This document shows, piece by piece, positions 22,346-32,432 of a stretch of DNA of 64,000 bases. The position numbers and the translations under genes are program-made. Each line of letters starts with the position of its first letter. Within the stretch, counting starts at the first letter, position 1. The notes beneath the pieces were generated by a model. The model searched no databases. It saw nothing but the letters and a program-made list of their open reading frames with translations, and had not been told where the DNA came from. Source of the stretch: Falciphora oryzae (lineage: Eukaryota; Ascomycota; Sordariomycetes; Magnaporthales; Magnaporthaceae). Location of the stretch: contig JNVV01000042.1 of the NCBI GenBank assembly GCA_000733355.1, positions 237,192-301,191 on the forward strand. The letters are read 5' to 3'.

Positions 22346-22780
22346 ACGTGGTTCATAAGCGAGTGGGACACATAAGCGAGTGGGACGGTTCAAATCCCAT
22401 ACTAAACGCCGTTTTTTAACTCTTTATAACTCCACCAATTTTGCTCCAAATTCGATGCAATTTTGTATACGACGTTCTAACCATGTAGCCGATTTTATAT
22501 AATTATCTTCGATTTTATAACCTTAACCCAGGTGAGATATAAAGAAATGCGCTAAAATAATCCCTGCAAAAAAGTTTTTCTTTAATATCGTGCCCAATTT
22601 GGCGTTATAAAATCGCAGATAATTATGTAAAATCAGCTACATGGTTAAAACGTCGTATATAAAATTGCATCGAATTTGGAGCAAAATTGGTGGAGTTATA
22701 AAGAGTTAAAAAACGGCGTTTAGTATGGGATTTTGAACTGTCCCACTCGCTTATGTGTCCCACTCGCTTATGAACCACGT
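22346..22780. mobile_element. 435-bp foldback MITE
   Basis: Ends ACGTGGTTCATAAGCGAGTG and complement, TA duplications at 22344-22345 and 22781-22782. The subterminal motif is a variant (CATAAGCGAGTGGGACA twice). The arms meet in a short centre. It is the same family as 19883-20740 and 20095-20524 but a different end subtype. Confidence 0.9.
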
Positions 22781-23269
22781 TAAATTATATGTAATTTTTA
22801 ACTTTTAATTAATATATAAACTTATTGCCCGTAACCACGTATAAATAATATCTTTTTATTATATATTAAAAATTGCGGTTTTAAATTTCATAACCCTTTT
22901 CAATTTATATTTTTGCGATTTTTATTCGATTTTTAATTGCGTTGTCAAAACCGTGAGTTTTTACTCGTTTGTATGGGGAAATGGGTGCCCGTTTGAGGGG
23001 GTGCCCGACACGGGGTGCACTGACTTATAGCAATGGGTAGGTAGAAACAAGAAACGATAGCTTGCCCCCCAGACTCCCTTCACAGGGGGTCCCTCGGGCC
23101 CTTCTTATGCCTGGCCGTCCGGCCGTCCTTCGGTTGCCGTCGGCACGCCTCCTCCTCCGCGGCGTCCGTACGGGGCTGGTTATGCTTTGTCCCCTTATCA
23201 GGGTTCGGAGCTTGGGTGCGCCTTGACCGGGCCGAGCGTCCGTATCTGCGGAGGTTAACCGGCATGCGT

Positions 23270-24932
23270 GTTATAGAGCTAAACTCTTTTGATCCACACG
23301 TCCTTCAGGGCTTGCGCCCCTCTGGCTACCACCCGGAGTCCTCGCTGCATACAGCCGCCGGGTATGGCCATGGAGACGTGGCAATGCTGCTCCTCGACAG
23401 GGGCGCCGACGCCGATGTGAACTTGGCGAGGGGAAGGGCGGCCAGACGCCGTTACATTTGGCCGCCGCAAACGGGCACAAGGACACTTCACAGATACTCC
23501 TCGACCGAAACGCTACGGTGGCGGCGAGAGAAAGGGCCAGCCGAATGCCGCTGCACTTGGCCGCCGCAAACGGGCATGGGAATATTACGTAGCTGCTACT
23601 CGAGTGAGGCGCCGACATCGCGGCGACGAAGAATGATGACTTGACGCCGTTGGACCTGGCCGTTAAGAACGAGCACGAGGATACTGCGCGGCTGCTTCGT
23701 GCGTGGGTCGTCAACCCAGATGCCAGCATCAAGACAAACGGGGTCGAGACAGCCGAGCAGCGGACCAGAGGTAAGCTCCCCTCCTTTTCATCCTTTTTTA
23801 GTATTGGGGTACCGCACCGAAAATAAGGAAGAAAAAAAGAAGAAATAGGGCAAAGCTAACCATTCGCCGCACAGCTGCCAAGGCCTTCACAACGGACGGG
23901 GACGACGCTGGCAGCGACCAATCAGGCACGTCAATGATTTGGAAACTATTTGCCCGATGGTTTCCGAGGGGCTTGGTTTTAAAAGTTGCGCAAAAGCAAA
24001 TAACCCCCTTGTTGGTGAACCTATCTGAGCGGGGCAACCAAGAAAGATTTACGAAGATTGTGAGGAGGTGGGCTGGCCTTGGAGGGTATACCGTGACACA
24101 GCGAAAGCCTCTCCTTGTGGAAACGTGTAAGCTTATCCTCAAGGACATGATGAACACCTTCGACCACGGCGAGGCCACAGCAATAAAGCCGACCTTACGC
24201 GCCATCATCGAGTTTTCGATTTGCGCGGCCGAAACCTTGGACCCGGGCGTGGTCAGCGCGCTGGTGGATATGCTGATGGAGGTCGCGATGGAGGTCGGGC
24301 TGGAGGTCGTGATTCCGTTCTTAGACTCCACACTCGGAAAGCAGAGACCGATCATCGAGGAAATCATCGCGGATTTCACGAAACGATTTGACCTGTCGAC
24401 CACTCCACGCAGGAAAGAGGCACGAGCGATGGCATTCGTCTTGATTCTGGCCCTAGAGCGAGTATTGCGGGAGGGACAGGGAGAGATGGGAGGGATGAGG
24501 ACGCTCAACTGTCTGATGCAAACCGTCCGGGATACCCTGCGGGAAACCATACCTAAAGATGCGGCTCTATACGGCAAATGGCTTATGACGTTTACAACCA
24601 GCTCGAAAGAGATTCAGATACACCAACTAGCGCTGTGTGCATGTACAAGGCTACTGGGCGTCAAAAACCGAAGGGCAGAGATGGAGCTCTTCGAGGAGAC
24701 AATTGGACTGGGGGTGGCTCACATGGTTGGCATGCTGGATGAGGCGGCAGTGCTGCTTGCCGAACTCGCCAGGAAACAGATTGTAGGCGGCGCGGACCCA
24801 GCAGTGCGGGACAAGAATGCGGTGAGGAGACTTTTTCAGTCGACAAGGGAGTCTCTGGGCTTTGTTGAGCCGGACACGAGCGATAGGGAGGCGCTGCTGA
24901 GGATTCTTGGCGAGATAAACAAGATAAACTAG
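23270..24932 (+). pseudogene. Ankyrin-repeat gene with long unknown C-terminal region, decayed in the repeats
   Basis: From about 23330 the sequence reads SSLHTAAGYGHGDVAMLLLD, then after a +1 shift TPLHLAAANGHKDTSQILLD, MPLHLAAANGHGNIT and TPLDLAVKNEHEDTARLL, four ankyrin units. Two in-frame stops (TAG and TGA within GNIT*LLLE*GAD) break the third. An intron at 23771-23874 (GTAAGC...CACAG, branch CTAAC) joins in phase to a 1.06-kb open exon (23875-24932) encoding about 350 residues of mostly helical sequence I do not recognise (for example VVSALVDMLMEVAMEVGLEV). The intact 3' exon contrasts with the broken repeats. On its own it could be read from the ATG at 23934. It is on the same strand as the HET fragment at 10262-10869 and could be the 3' half of one HET-ankyrin gene. 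Confidence 0.75.
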
Positions 24933-25535
24933 ACGAGCTACCAGCAATACACCGACTGCCCCCGCCTTCCCCCGCTTTCGTACGGACACCGCACTCTCTA
25001 ATAACGCTCTGTGGTCTCCAGCAGCCCGACGCCGGCCTTACCGGTTCGCTTTTCGATTGTAGCACTGTAGCTTGGTGTAAATAAGCTTAGGCAGCGCTAG
25101 CGCCTCTTACCGGCATTGTTTGGGTTTGACTTTGAGGCGACAGGGGGAACAGGGACGAGGACATCGGTGACAAGGTTTCCCTGATGAGCCGATGTTCGGT
25201 AGCGGCATGCACTGGTCTCTAACCTCGTCGTTTTCGGCGCAAGGGGCAAAGGCAAAGCTTGTAATATTTTACATCTGAAGTGTCTCAATCTTGTCTTCAG
25301 CTCCTTGGATCTGCCGTAAACACCCGCCAGTCACGACCGCTCCGTGCTATCCAATTTGCGCCGATGACGGCGCAATTAATCAGCGACGGCAGCCAAAGGC
25401 TTACGTACTGCATCGTGCTCGTACACACAAACAAGGGCCACCGTCTAGGCAAGGCAAAAGGCAAAAGCCGACAAAGGGGAAACAAAGAAAAGACGCGACG
25501 ACACAAAAGAAACCTCAGCAAAAAGTCGCCGCCCG
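24933..25535. other. Intergenic, convergent gene ends
   Basis: It lies between the 3' ends of the ankyrin gene (plus) and the peroxidase (minus), so presumably holds two 3' ends. No RNA gene or repeat seen; small ORFs here lack motifs. Confidence 0.5.
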
Positions 25536-26825
25536 TCACCTGCGCTTGCCGTCCCCAGGGCCCTGCGCCGGCGGCAGCGCGCGCGTGCACTCGGTCATGT
25601 CGTTGATGTTGCCGACGCCCAGCAGGCTCAGGCGCACCGCCTCGCGCGCAAAGGCCGCGTTCCACGCGCGCTGGCCGTCGCCCGCCGCGAAGTCACGGAA
25701 CGCGCCCGCCGTGCGCCGGTCCACGGCGATCTTGAGGTCGCTCGGGAACGTGAACACGTTCTCGCCGCCGCCTTTGCCGCCGTGCTGGCCGTTGCTGTTG
25801 CCGCTGGCGGTGGCGTTGGCGGCGTCGTCCCGCCTCTGCTGCTTGTTGCCGTTGTTGTTGACGCTGTCGATGCCGTCGGCGTCCCCCCTCGCGGCCGCGG
25901 CGACGGTCTGCCGGTAGTAGAGCGTGTCCCAGGTCCCGGGCGTGCTGTCCTGCGGGTCGCCGGCGCGCGACGGGTCCACGAGCCGCTGGCGGCTGGTCGT
26001 GTGCGCGCCGATCAGCGCCGCCAGGCCGTTGGGCTGGATCGTCTTGTCCTGGAACAGCCTGATGTTGAAGTCAGCGCTGGCTTCCACGGGCGGCAGCAGG
26101 CCGTCGGGCGCGGCCCTGTTCGAGTCCTTGCGGCCGATGAAGAAGCGCACGCGGGGGCCCATGGGGCACGTCACGGTGGCGTGGGCGGCGCCGAACTGGA
26201 CCAGGTCGGCCATGCCGACGCCGTCGGCCTCGAACTCGGAGAACCACCGCTTGTACTGCGCGACCATGTCCTCCAGGCCCTTGTTGTCGCGGCGCTTGAT
26301 CTCCTCGGGCGCCAGCACGATGGACCCGTCGGCGCCGCCCACGGACCCCATGGACGCGGTCCAGGCGGCGGCGTCGTGGAAGCCGATCCGGATGGCCTGG
26401 CGGGCCAGCGAGTTGCACTCGCCGGAGCGGTCGACGAACGTCTCGCTCATGGCGGCCGACAGGTGCCGGTACACGCAGCAGGGGTCGTCCTTGCACTTGG
26501 CCGACGCGCGCTCCGGCAGGCCGCCGCCGCCCTGGTACGCGTCAGCGCTCTCGGCCGACTCGACGCCGCCCGGCGTGGTGAGGATGTTGCGCACCAAGCG
26601 GCCCACGGGAGACAGCGCGGACTCGGGCGTCTGCGCCAGGTCGCCGATGAGCGCTGTCGAGTCCAGAGGCCCCTGCCCCTCGCCTTGCGAACCGCCGTCG
26701 GCTTGGCGGGCTTGGATCTCCCGCAGCAGGTCCTTGAAGCCTGGGTGCGCCAGGGTCGGCTGCACAAGGCCACCCCCGCTTGCCGCTAAGGCCAGCAGTA
26801 CCCTTGCCAGGACTGATTGGCGCAT
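25536..26825 (-). CDS. Secreted class II heme peroxidase (AA2, ligninase-like)
   Basis: Intronless frame of 429 residues from the ATG at 26825. I chose this over upstream in-frame codons because it gives a signal peptide (MRQSVLARVLLALAASGGGL, then cleavage near ALA/H-like sites). The distal heme pocket is RIGFHDAAAW (Arg146, His150), followed by a calcium-binding-like GGADGSIVL (163-171). The proximal heme ligand is His275 in ALIGAHTTSRQ. Cysteines (CKDDPCC, ECNSL, TCP) could form the family disulfides. Class II peroxidases oxidise phenols, Mn2+ or lignin with H2O2 outside the cell; I cannot assign a substrate. Residues about 312-355 are an unusual insertion rich in Asn, Gly and Asp. The antisense strand is open over 1 kb, a GC-content shadow. 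Confidence 0.9.
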   Translation of the reverse strand: MRQSVLARVLLALAASGGGLVQPTLAHPGFKDLLREIQARQADGGSQGEGQGPLDSTALIGDLAQTPESALSPVGRLVRNILTTPGGVESAESADAYQGGGGLPERASAKCKDDPCCVYRHLSAAMSETFVDRSGECNSLARQAIRIGFHDAAAWTASMGSVGGADGSIVLAPEEIKRRDNKGLEDMVAQYKRWFSEFEADGVGMADLVQFGAAHATVTCPMGPRVRFFIGRKDSNRAAPDGLLPPVEASADFNIRLFQDKTIQPNGLAALIGAHTTSRQRLVDPSRAGDPQDSTPGTWDTLYYRQTVAAAARGDADGIDSVNNNGNKQQRRDDAANATASGNSNGQHGGKGGGENVFTFPSDLKIAVDRRTAGAFRDFAAGDGQRAWNAAFAREAVRLSLLGVGNINDMTECTRALPPAQGPGDGKRR

Positions 26826-29401
26826 GGTGATCAGTCTGGTGTGAGGACCTGTCCTGACTAGAGGCTGAGAAGACTGAAGTAACGAGGGGCCTTCTGGTCT
26901 CTCTGTTGCAGTATGAAAGGAGACGGGTAACGAAAGAAGCACCGATTTTCCCTGTTTCTAGCGAGCGGCGTGATCAAAATACTAATAGTAGAGTGAAAAA
27001 CAAAAAAAAGTGAGAGGGGAAGCGAATGAGGTGGAACGAGGGAGAGGGTGGGATGACGGTGTGTGAGTGACGAAAAAAGATCAGGACAAAGATGCGTGGC
27101 CCTGACTAGCGAAAGGGGAACAAGCTAGCTGGGTGCTTATAAGCCGAAAGACGGACGGATGCGAGAAGCAGGAGGATAGCAGCGGCGGCGAGTGATCCCA
27201 TGTTGGATGGGAACGGATCCGGAAACGCGTGCGGTGACGAGAAGAATCTGCCACGGCCAGTGCGCGTGATTGGCAGCGCCTCCTCAGACTGCCGTCCTTG
27301 CCGAGACTGATCCTAAAGGAAGACGGATGCATCTTTCAACCCGTCCTCCTCCCGTGTCTAGGCCTGGCCTGGCCGTTTGTGTCTCTGGGATAGCCGTGGG
27401 TGGGCAAGCACGGCGTCGCCCGGCTCCAACAGGGGCAGCCCGTCTTCTGTGCATCTTCTGCTCACAAGACTAGCGCTAGAAGGCAATGGTGGCCCACCGC
27501 CCTCTCGGCCAGCTGGCGAGTATCCCGGTCTCGAACGGTAGGCGGTCCGCTTCGCCGTCTTGTAAGCAGGCATCAAGAGATGCATCGCCATGAGGGCGGG
27601 CAGGGAGGTGGTGCCCAGTCTCTCCGAGCACAGAAGCAACGCGAGACGCGAAACAAAATCTAGAACTTCCAGGACAGGTGACACAGCTTCAGGGGCACGC
27701 ACACGCAGGCGACGGCGTCAGGGGGCAGATGTTTGTCTGGCCTGCTGGCGGTTGGCGCATGACGCGCCTGCTGCTGCTGCGAACAGACCTTGGACTGTCC
27801 CGTGCCTGCGGCTTCTGCGGCTTCGTGTTCCGAAAGTTCAGCCCGGCTGAGACTTTGCGACCCAAGTTCGGATATTACCTGCTCGTTCTCATCGCCCGTC
27901 GAGTGGTTGGACGGCCAGGATCCAGACAGCCAGGGGCAGGGCATCACGGCCACCAAAAAAACCATGCGCCGTTAACTCCGGCCGGCCTTGCAGGTGACTC
28001 AGTCTGACTTTGACTTCCTAAAAATAGACCCGTCCGAGCTCCGGGCCCGGAGTCTCGGGCGTCCAGGGAGCCAGGGATGGCCCCGTCAGAGAGGCCGGGT
28101 CCGACCGCGCGCCCTCTCTGCCCCTCGGGCGGCGCGCCGGGCAGACATGGGACGGTGGAGGCCAAGGTTGCGCCGATGTGGACCGGCTGCCGTGGGCACA
28201 GACGGCCGTCCCGACTGAGGCAGGAATCATGGACCGACCTGAAAACCTGCCACAAACTGGCGTACACGAATGCGTGGGCACTGACGCCTGGGGCAGGAGA
28301 CGCTTGGGTCTGTCGGCAGTCAACAACGGCACGCACCCGGCATCCACGTCCTCCCTCCAACCCTCATCGGCGTCGGATGCAGCTCCCCGTCCTCGGGCGT
28401 CAGCACTCCCTTTTTCTTCTCTTTTTTTTTGAGTTAGACTTTGTCAACGCCCTCTCGCTCTCGGCTCTCGGGCCGAGTGTATGGACGCCAGAGCTCACAT
28501 CCCGGCACCCTACGGCCAATGGAGCACCATACTCACACACCAATTTCCCTAATTCTTCCTCTCTCGTTTCCTGTATTTCTCCCACTTTCGTCAAAACCCC
28601 GGCACCAAGACGACTACCTTCCTGACCCACGCCGTCTCCTTCGTCGCCAGCACCGGCCGCTACCTGGCCGGCCTCCACATCTCGTATGCCACACTCGCAA
28701 GTGCTTCAACCCCGACCATATTGTCGCCGATACAACCGTTATGTACAGCTCGCGCAAAGGCTGCCCATGTTGAATGCCGTTGACCGGTGCGGGCGATCGG
28801 TAGGGCACAGAGAGGGCCGGATCCTCCGACCCCGTGACCAGAGATCACGGGATCTGAGGGCCGGAGGGCCCGCAAGTTTGGGAGTAGGGGAATGGCCCTT
28901 TGGTGATCTAGAACGTGTATATAGCCCTCCGTACGCTCCCTCTCTGGCAGATAGATCCCTTCCTCTTCATGCACAATAGAAAGACCCTTTTACAGATCTG
29001 ACGATCGTTGTTCATCCTATCTGGAGATCTCCGAGCCTACAGGAGTACCTACTCCTACCAACAGCCCGACCTATGACATGCAGCGTCCACGACCACCTCA
29101 TCGTCGACAACTGTCCACACTACACAGGCTAGTTTTTGCATGTCAATTAGTGCATTGTGCCTATGAACGGTATCTATCTAACATTGCGCCAAACTCCGGC
29201 TATTCGCTGAAAGACAACGACCGTTGAGGCTGGTGTTTGATTCGTCCTTCCTGGCAAACAAAAAAAAAGTGAGAAATTCCACCTTGCTGCCACGTCTCTG
29301 GGCGATGCATGAAGACTGCACCACCCGCCGTGGCCCCGCTCACAAGGCAAAGTGTCCTCCGAGTGGCGCCTAGATGTTCCGGCGCAGGGTGTCCAGCTAT
29401 T
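26826..29401. other. Intergenic, upstream of the peroxidase
   Basis: No convincing gene. Overlapping short ORFs on both strands have no family motifs. The right part may contain a solo LTR (28736-29065). A short stretch at about 28617-28700 translates to FLTHAVSFVASTGRYLAGLH and might be an exon relic, but no start or partner exon was found. Confidence 0.45.
28736..29065 (+). repeat. Possible solo LTR remnant
   Basis: Starts near GTTATGTACAGC and ends CTCCTACCAACA, with a promoter-like GTGTATATAGCCC at about 28915-28927 followed by a CT-rich stretch, a layout typical of fungal LTRs. I could not find a target duplication and the first base does not give TG, so this is only a suggestion. Confidence 0.25.
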
Positions 29402-31183
29402 TTAATGGTAAAGTTCACAAACCTTGCGATCGATGTTGTCATCCAGGCCAGCCTCCACCCGACGCACCCTGCTGTGAAGCTCCCTGTTCAGCTCCACAAG
29501 CAAATCCTCGCGCAGCTCCTTGTGCAGCTCCTCGCACAGCTTCTTGCGCAGCTTGGCGAACAGCCGGTCCTCCATGCGAAAGAAGTCCTCGTGGACTTTG
29601 TTGTCTTCGACCAAGGCGTCGATCAGATCTTTCAGCTCCGGAATGGCATTGATGATCGCGCGATGCATCTTGGTGTATCCAGCGTTGATCGAAGGGTTCA
29701 GAAAGTCGAAGAGGCCCCGGGCTAGCTTCAGATTGACCTCCGCATTCAGCTTGTGGAACCGAGCCCGCTGGATAGCGTCGTGATCCTTGATGAGAGTGAG
29801 AGCCGATGCAACTCCCTTGGCTACAGCGCCGCCCTGCTCTCCCTGCGCCTCTAGGATCTTAGCGGCCTGTTCAAGGCTGGAAATCAACTCGGTTTTCTTG
29901 GCCTCCATGATCTCGAGAGTCTCTGTGGTCTCCTTGAGCTCTTTCTGATTCTTGCGAGCATATTTCTGCTGTTGGGTGGGTGAGTACAATTCAGTCAGCA
30001 GGGAGACCCCACTGAGTAAGTCCAAAAGAAAGCGCGCAGTCCGTGACTGTTATGGATGTCTTCCTGCTCTCTTGCATCCACTCCCGCATATCCTCTCAGC
30101 ACCGGGTTTTACAGCGATGCTGATCCCGGGTGGATTGTAGATGATCCTTTCCGGTGTGTTGCGCACTCATACCCGACAAGCAAGGCGACGGACCCCCTGA
30201 GTTGCTCTGCCCTGCCAAGGCATCGGTTATAGCCATACGGACATCATGGACAGCCGTCTTGAGAAGGTCCACACTGGACGGGCACCCCAAAGGAGTACCA
30301 CTGTCTGAGATCCAAGCTGCCTCCAAAATGGCAACGGTCCAAGACTTCCCATGATCCCGAGGCTCCCTGCCAAAAACAGGAGATGGTCCATGATCTGCCA
30401 GTGCTTCTTCTTCTCTCGAGGTCGCGTCGCAGCAGGGGGGATTGCGAGCCAGGCCATGCTTGCCGGGTATAAACACCGTCGGGGGCGAAACTGGCCGAGT
30501 CACGCACGGGGGATGGCAGGGGTTCTTCGTGTTCAACGCCTCGCAGTGGCGGTTTAAGCCTTTCCATCGCGAGGTTCGATTATCGAAGTGGGTAGGTAGG
30601 GGCTTAACCGTTGAACAACCAAGCAGACAGAGAGGCGAGAAGCCAGCAAAGTCTCAGCTACTCACGGGTATTGCGCGCGCCCAGCACAACGAAATTTTAC
30701 GCTTGCGAAGGTACCCCAATGGCAGGATAGGAGGCAAGAGAGCAGAAAGATTGAAGGGTAGGAAGGAAGGTGGAAGTAGGAGTAAAGAAAGCGTGCTTCT
30801 GGATTGAACCATATGGAACGGCTGGACTTACGAGATTCTGTTGCTGTTTGATGCGGGCCTCATCTCCAAGGTCCTCCATCTCCTCGTCATCATTGCCAGA
30901 GGCGTTGTCACCGTCGCCGTCATCGTCAGCAGTGGTGACAATCTCACGGTCGGCGACCTGGGGCCCGGCAGGGCCGTCCTAGAATGTGATTGAGTTGTCA
31001 GAGTCGCACTGGCATAGACGTTGCGATTGATGAAATGTAGAACGGGAATGAGGATGGACGTATTGAAAAACCTACATCGTAGATGGCCTCGCTGTCATCA
31101 ACTTCCTCGGCGGCGCCGCGGATAGGGAGATTGAAGTGCGCGCAGAAGCGCTGGTACGCGCGATCGACGTTGCTGTCCGACAT
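29402..31183 (-). CDS. Unknown coiled-coil gene, multi-exon, middle unresolved
   Basis: Exon 1 (31183-31076) begins MSDSNVDRAYQRFCAHFNLP and ends in phase 0 at a GTAGGT donor. Exon 2 (30978-30832) follows a TTCTAG acceptor and is acidic (TTADDDGDGDNASGNDDEE), ending at GTAAGT. A last exon (about 29968-29402, acceptor CCAACAG, also phase 0) encodes about 188 residues of charged helical sequence (KYARKNQKELKETTETLEIM) with coiled-coil character near the end (KLRKKLCEELHKELREDLL). That frame has no ATG at its open start (30025 is TTG), so it is an exon, not a whole gene. Between them, 30831-29969 is too long for one usual intron; a stretch at about 30350-30190 (VDLLKTAVHDVRMAITDALA) may be another exon. 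The two ends may also be separate genes. A 5' UTR intron ending CACAG just before the ATG is likely. Function unknown. Confidence 0.5.
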
Positions 31184-31189
31184 CTTGAT

Positions 31190-32432
31190 TGGATCTGTGA
31201 ATAAGTTAGAAAGGTCTATGAAGGAAATGGATAGGTTCCCGCGACCAAAAAGGAAAAAGTAAAGGTATTAAAAGAAACAAAGAAAAAAATGGAAACGGGG
31301 AAAAGAAACTGACTAGAGAGAGGATGGGAGCCGCTGGAGAGGCTGTCGAGGAAAGGTTCTTTCGAGGTGGTGGGTTGAGGGCCAAGTGTGGTCGAAGAGA
31401 AGCAATGTTGCGGGGAAAAAAAAGTTGAAGAAACAAGAAGTTTGAAGAGTTGTTGAGTGGGGCAAAGTGTGAACATTTTCGCGGCTCTAGGCAGACACTT
31501 TTTTTTGGGAGTTGTGTGCGCGCTTTGACCAGGTATGCCTTCGCGACAGAGTGAAAACAAAGTGAGAGCCAAAGTCGGGTGGAAATGGCGCGCCAAAATA
31601 CAAAGCCAGCACCAAGTTCGTGGGAGCAATCCGGAATCTTGAAAATAAAGCGGAAAGCGAAACAAAAACCAGAATAGATAGCGTAAAACGATGGCCGAGA
31701 CGTGTGGTAGCAATGTGTCGTAAGGACTGCAAGCAGGAACAGGAAGCAGAGACACGAAGAAAAGAGGATGCAGGAAGCACGATTTGTAAAAGGGTAATGG
31801 AGAATGGGAGCAGCAAGGGAGAAGGAAAAGGAACAGGAAACAGAGGAACCACGAGGGAAAAGGGACGGGAGATACAGGAAAAGAGTACTTGCCTGGTAGC
31901 CAGTAGATGAGATCAAGACTGGTCGATAGTGGGCGGTGCCGGTAGAAGCAAAGAGGGCGATGGATATGTGTCGAGAAGAGAGGAACAGCTGCCTTTTGCG
32001 ATGGCGTCTGTTGTTGTAGGAGTTCAGAAATTTCTTGGCCGGGAGACCTGGAAGACGGTGTTTAAATATTCAGAGAGAGGGTCAAACTCAGCAAAAAGGC
32101 CCACTGTCTGATGTTGGCACCTGGACATTGAACTGACCAAGCAGGGTGCAACGTTCGAAAAGGAAGGTGCGCTGCAGTTCCAGGGACAAACCTCAGCCAA
32201 TAGATTTGGGGTGACAGGTGGGGCTAGAAAAAATTGACCAAGTGAGAGAACTGGAAGAGATTGAAGGTATTCGGTGCCGCGCCTGGTTTTAGAGGGCCCA
32301 CCATCTTTTTCGGATCCCTTCACGGAAAGAAACATCAATTCTTCGGCCGACATTGTTCTGACCCATCCCCAAAGAGCCAGGTCGCCTACCACGTAACCCT
32401 ACCACGTAGCTGCCAATACCTAGAACGCCATC
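31190..32432. other. Divergent intergenic region
   Basis: It separates two unknown genes reading away from each other. On the minus strand, 31190-31310 is a pyrimidine-rich probable 5' UTR intron (GTCAGT...TTCACAG). Long minus-strand ORFs here are pyrimidine-rich leader sequence, not proteins. No other feature seen. Confidence 0.45.

Larger units (their letters stand above)
10872..23025. mobile_element. AT-rich pogo-family element (MITE-like) carrying nested insertions
   Basis: Terminal inverted repeats of about 120 bp, starting AGTCAGTGCACCCC at 10872 and ending GGGGTGCACTGACT at 23025, are flanked by TA (10870-10871 and 23026-23027). I see fewer than about ten mismatches between the arms. 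The outer 20 bases match the terminus at 7923. Its own body, in pieces at 10872-11032, 19857-19880, 20743-20836, 22044-22343 and 22783-23025, is AT-rich and codes for nothing I can see, so it is probably non-autonomous. All other features between these limits are later insertions into it. Confidence 0.88.

Noticed and set aside
20060..22520. Repeated TTAGGGTT / AACCCTAACCC blocks that look telomeric
   Set aside because: Each block has only one or two telomere-like units and always occurs at the same position in the MITE arms (next to CCCGGGTGAGATAT), so it belongs to the MITE sequence and not to a telomere or an interstitial telomere array.
19883..22780. CRISPR-like array of spaced repeats
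   Set aside because: The repeats are inverted transposon ends and 211-bp direct repeats with identical interiors, not short repeats with unique spacers, and the genome is eukaryotic.
25782..26844. Long open frames on the plus strand opposite the peroxidase
   Set aside because: They are antisense shadows of a GC-rich gene; the minus frame has the heme-peroxidase motifs and signal peptide.
30096..30567. Minus-strand frames between the exons of the unknown coiled-coil gene as a separate gene
   Set aside because: No ATG-started frame with a motif; part may be an exon of the surrounding gene, but I could not define splice sites.
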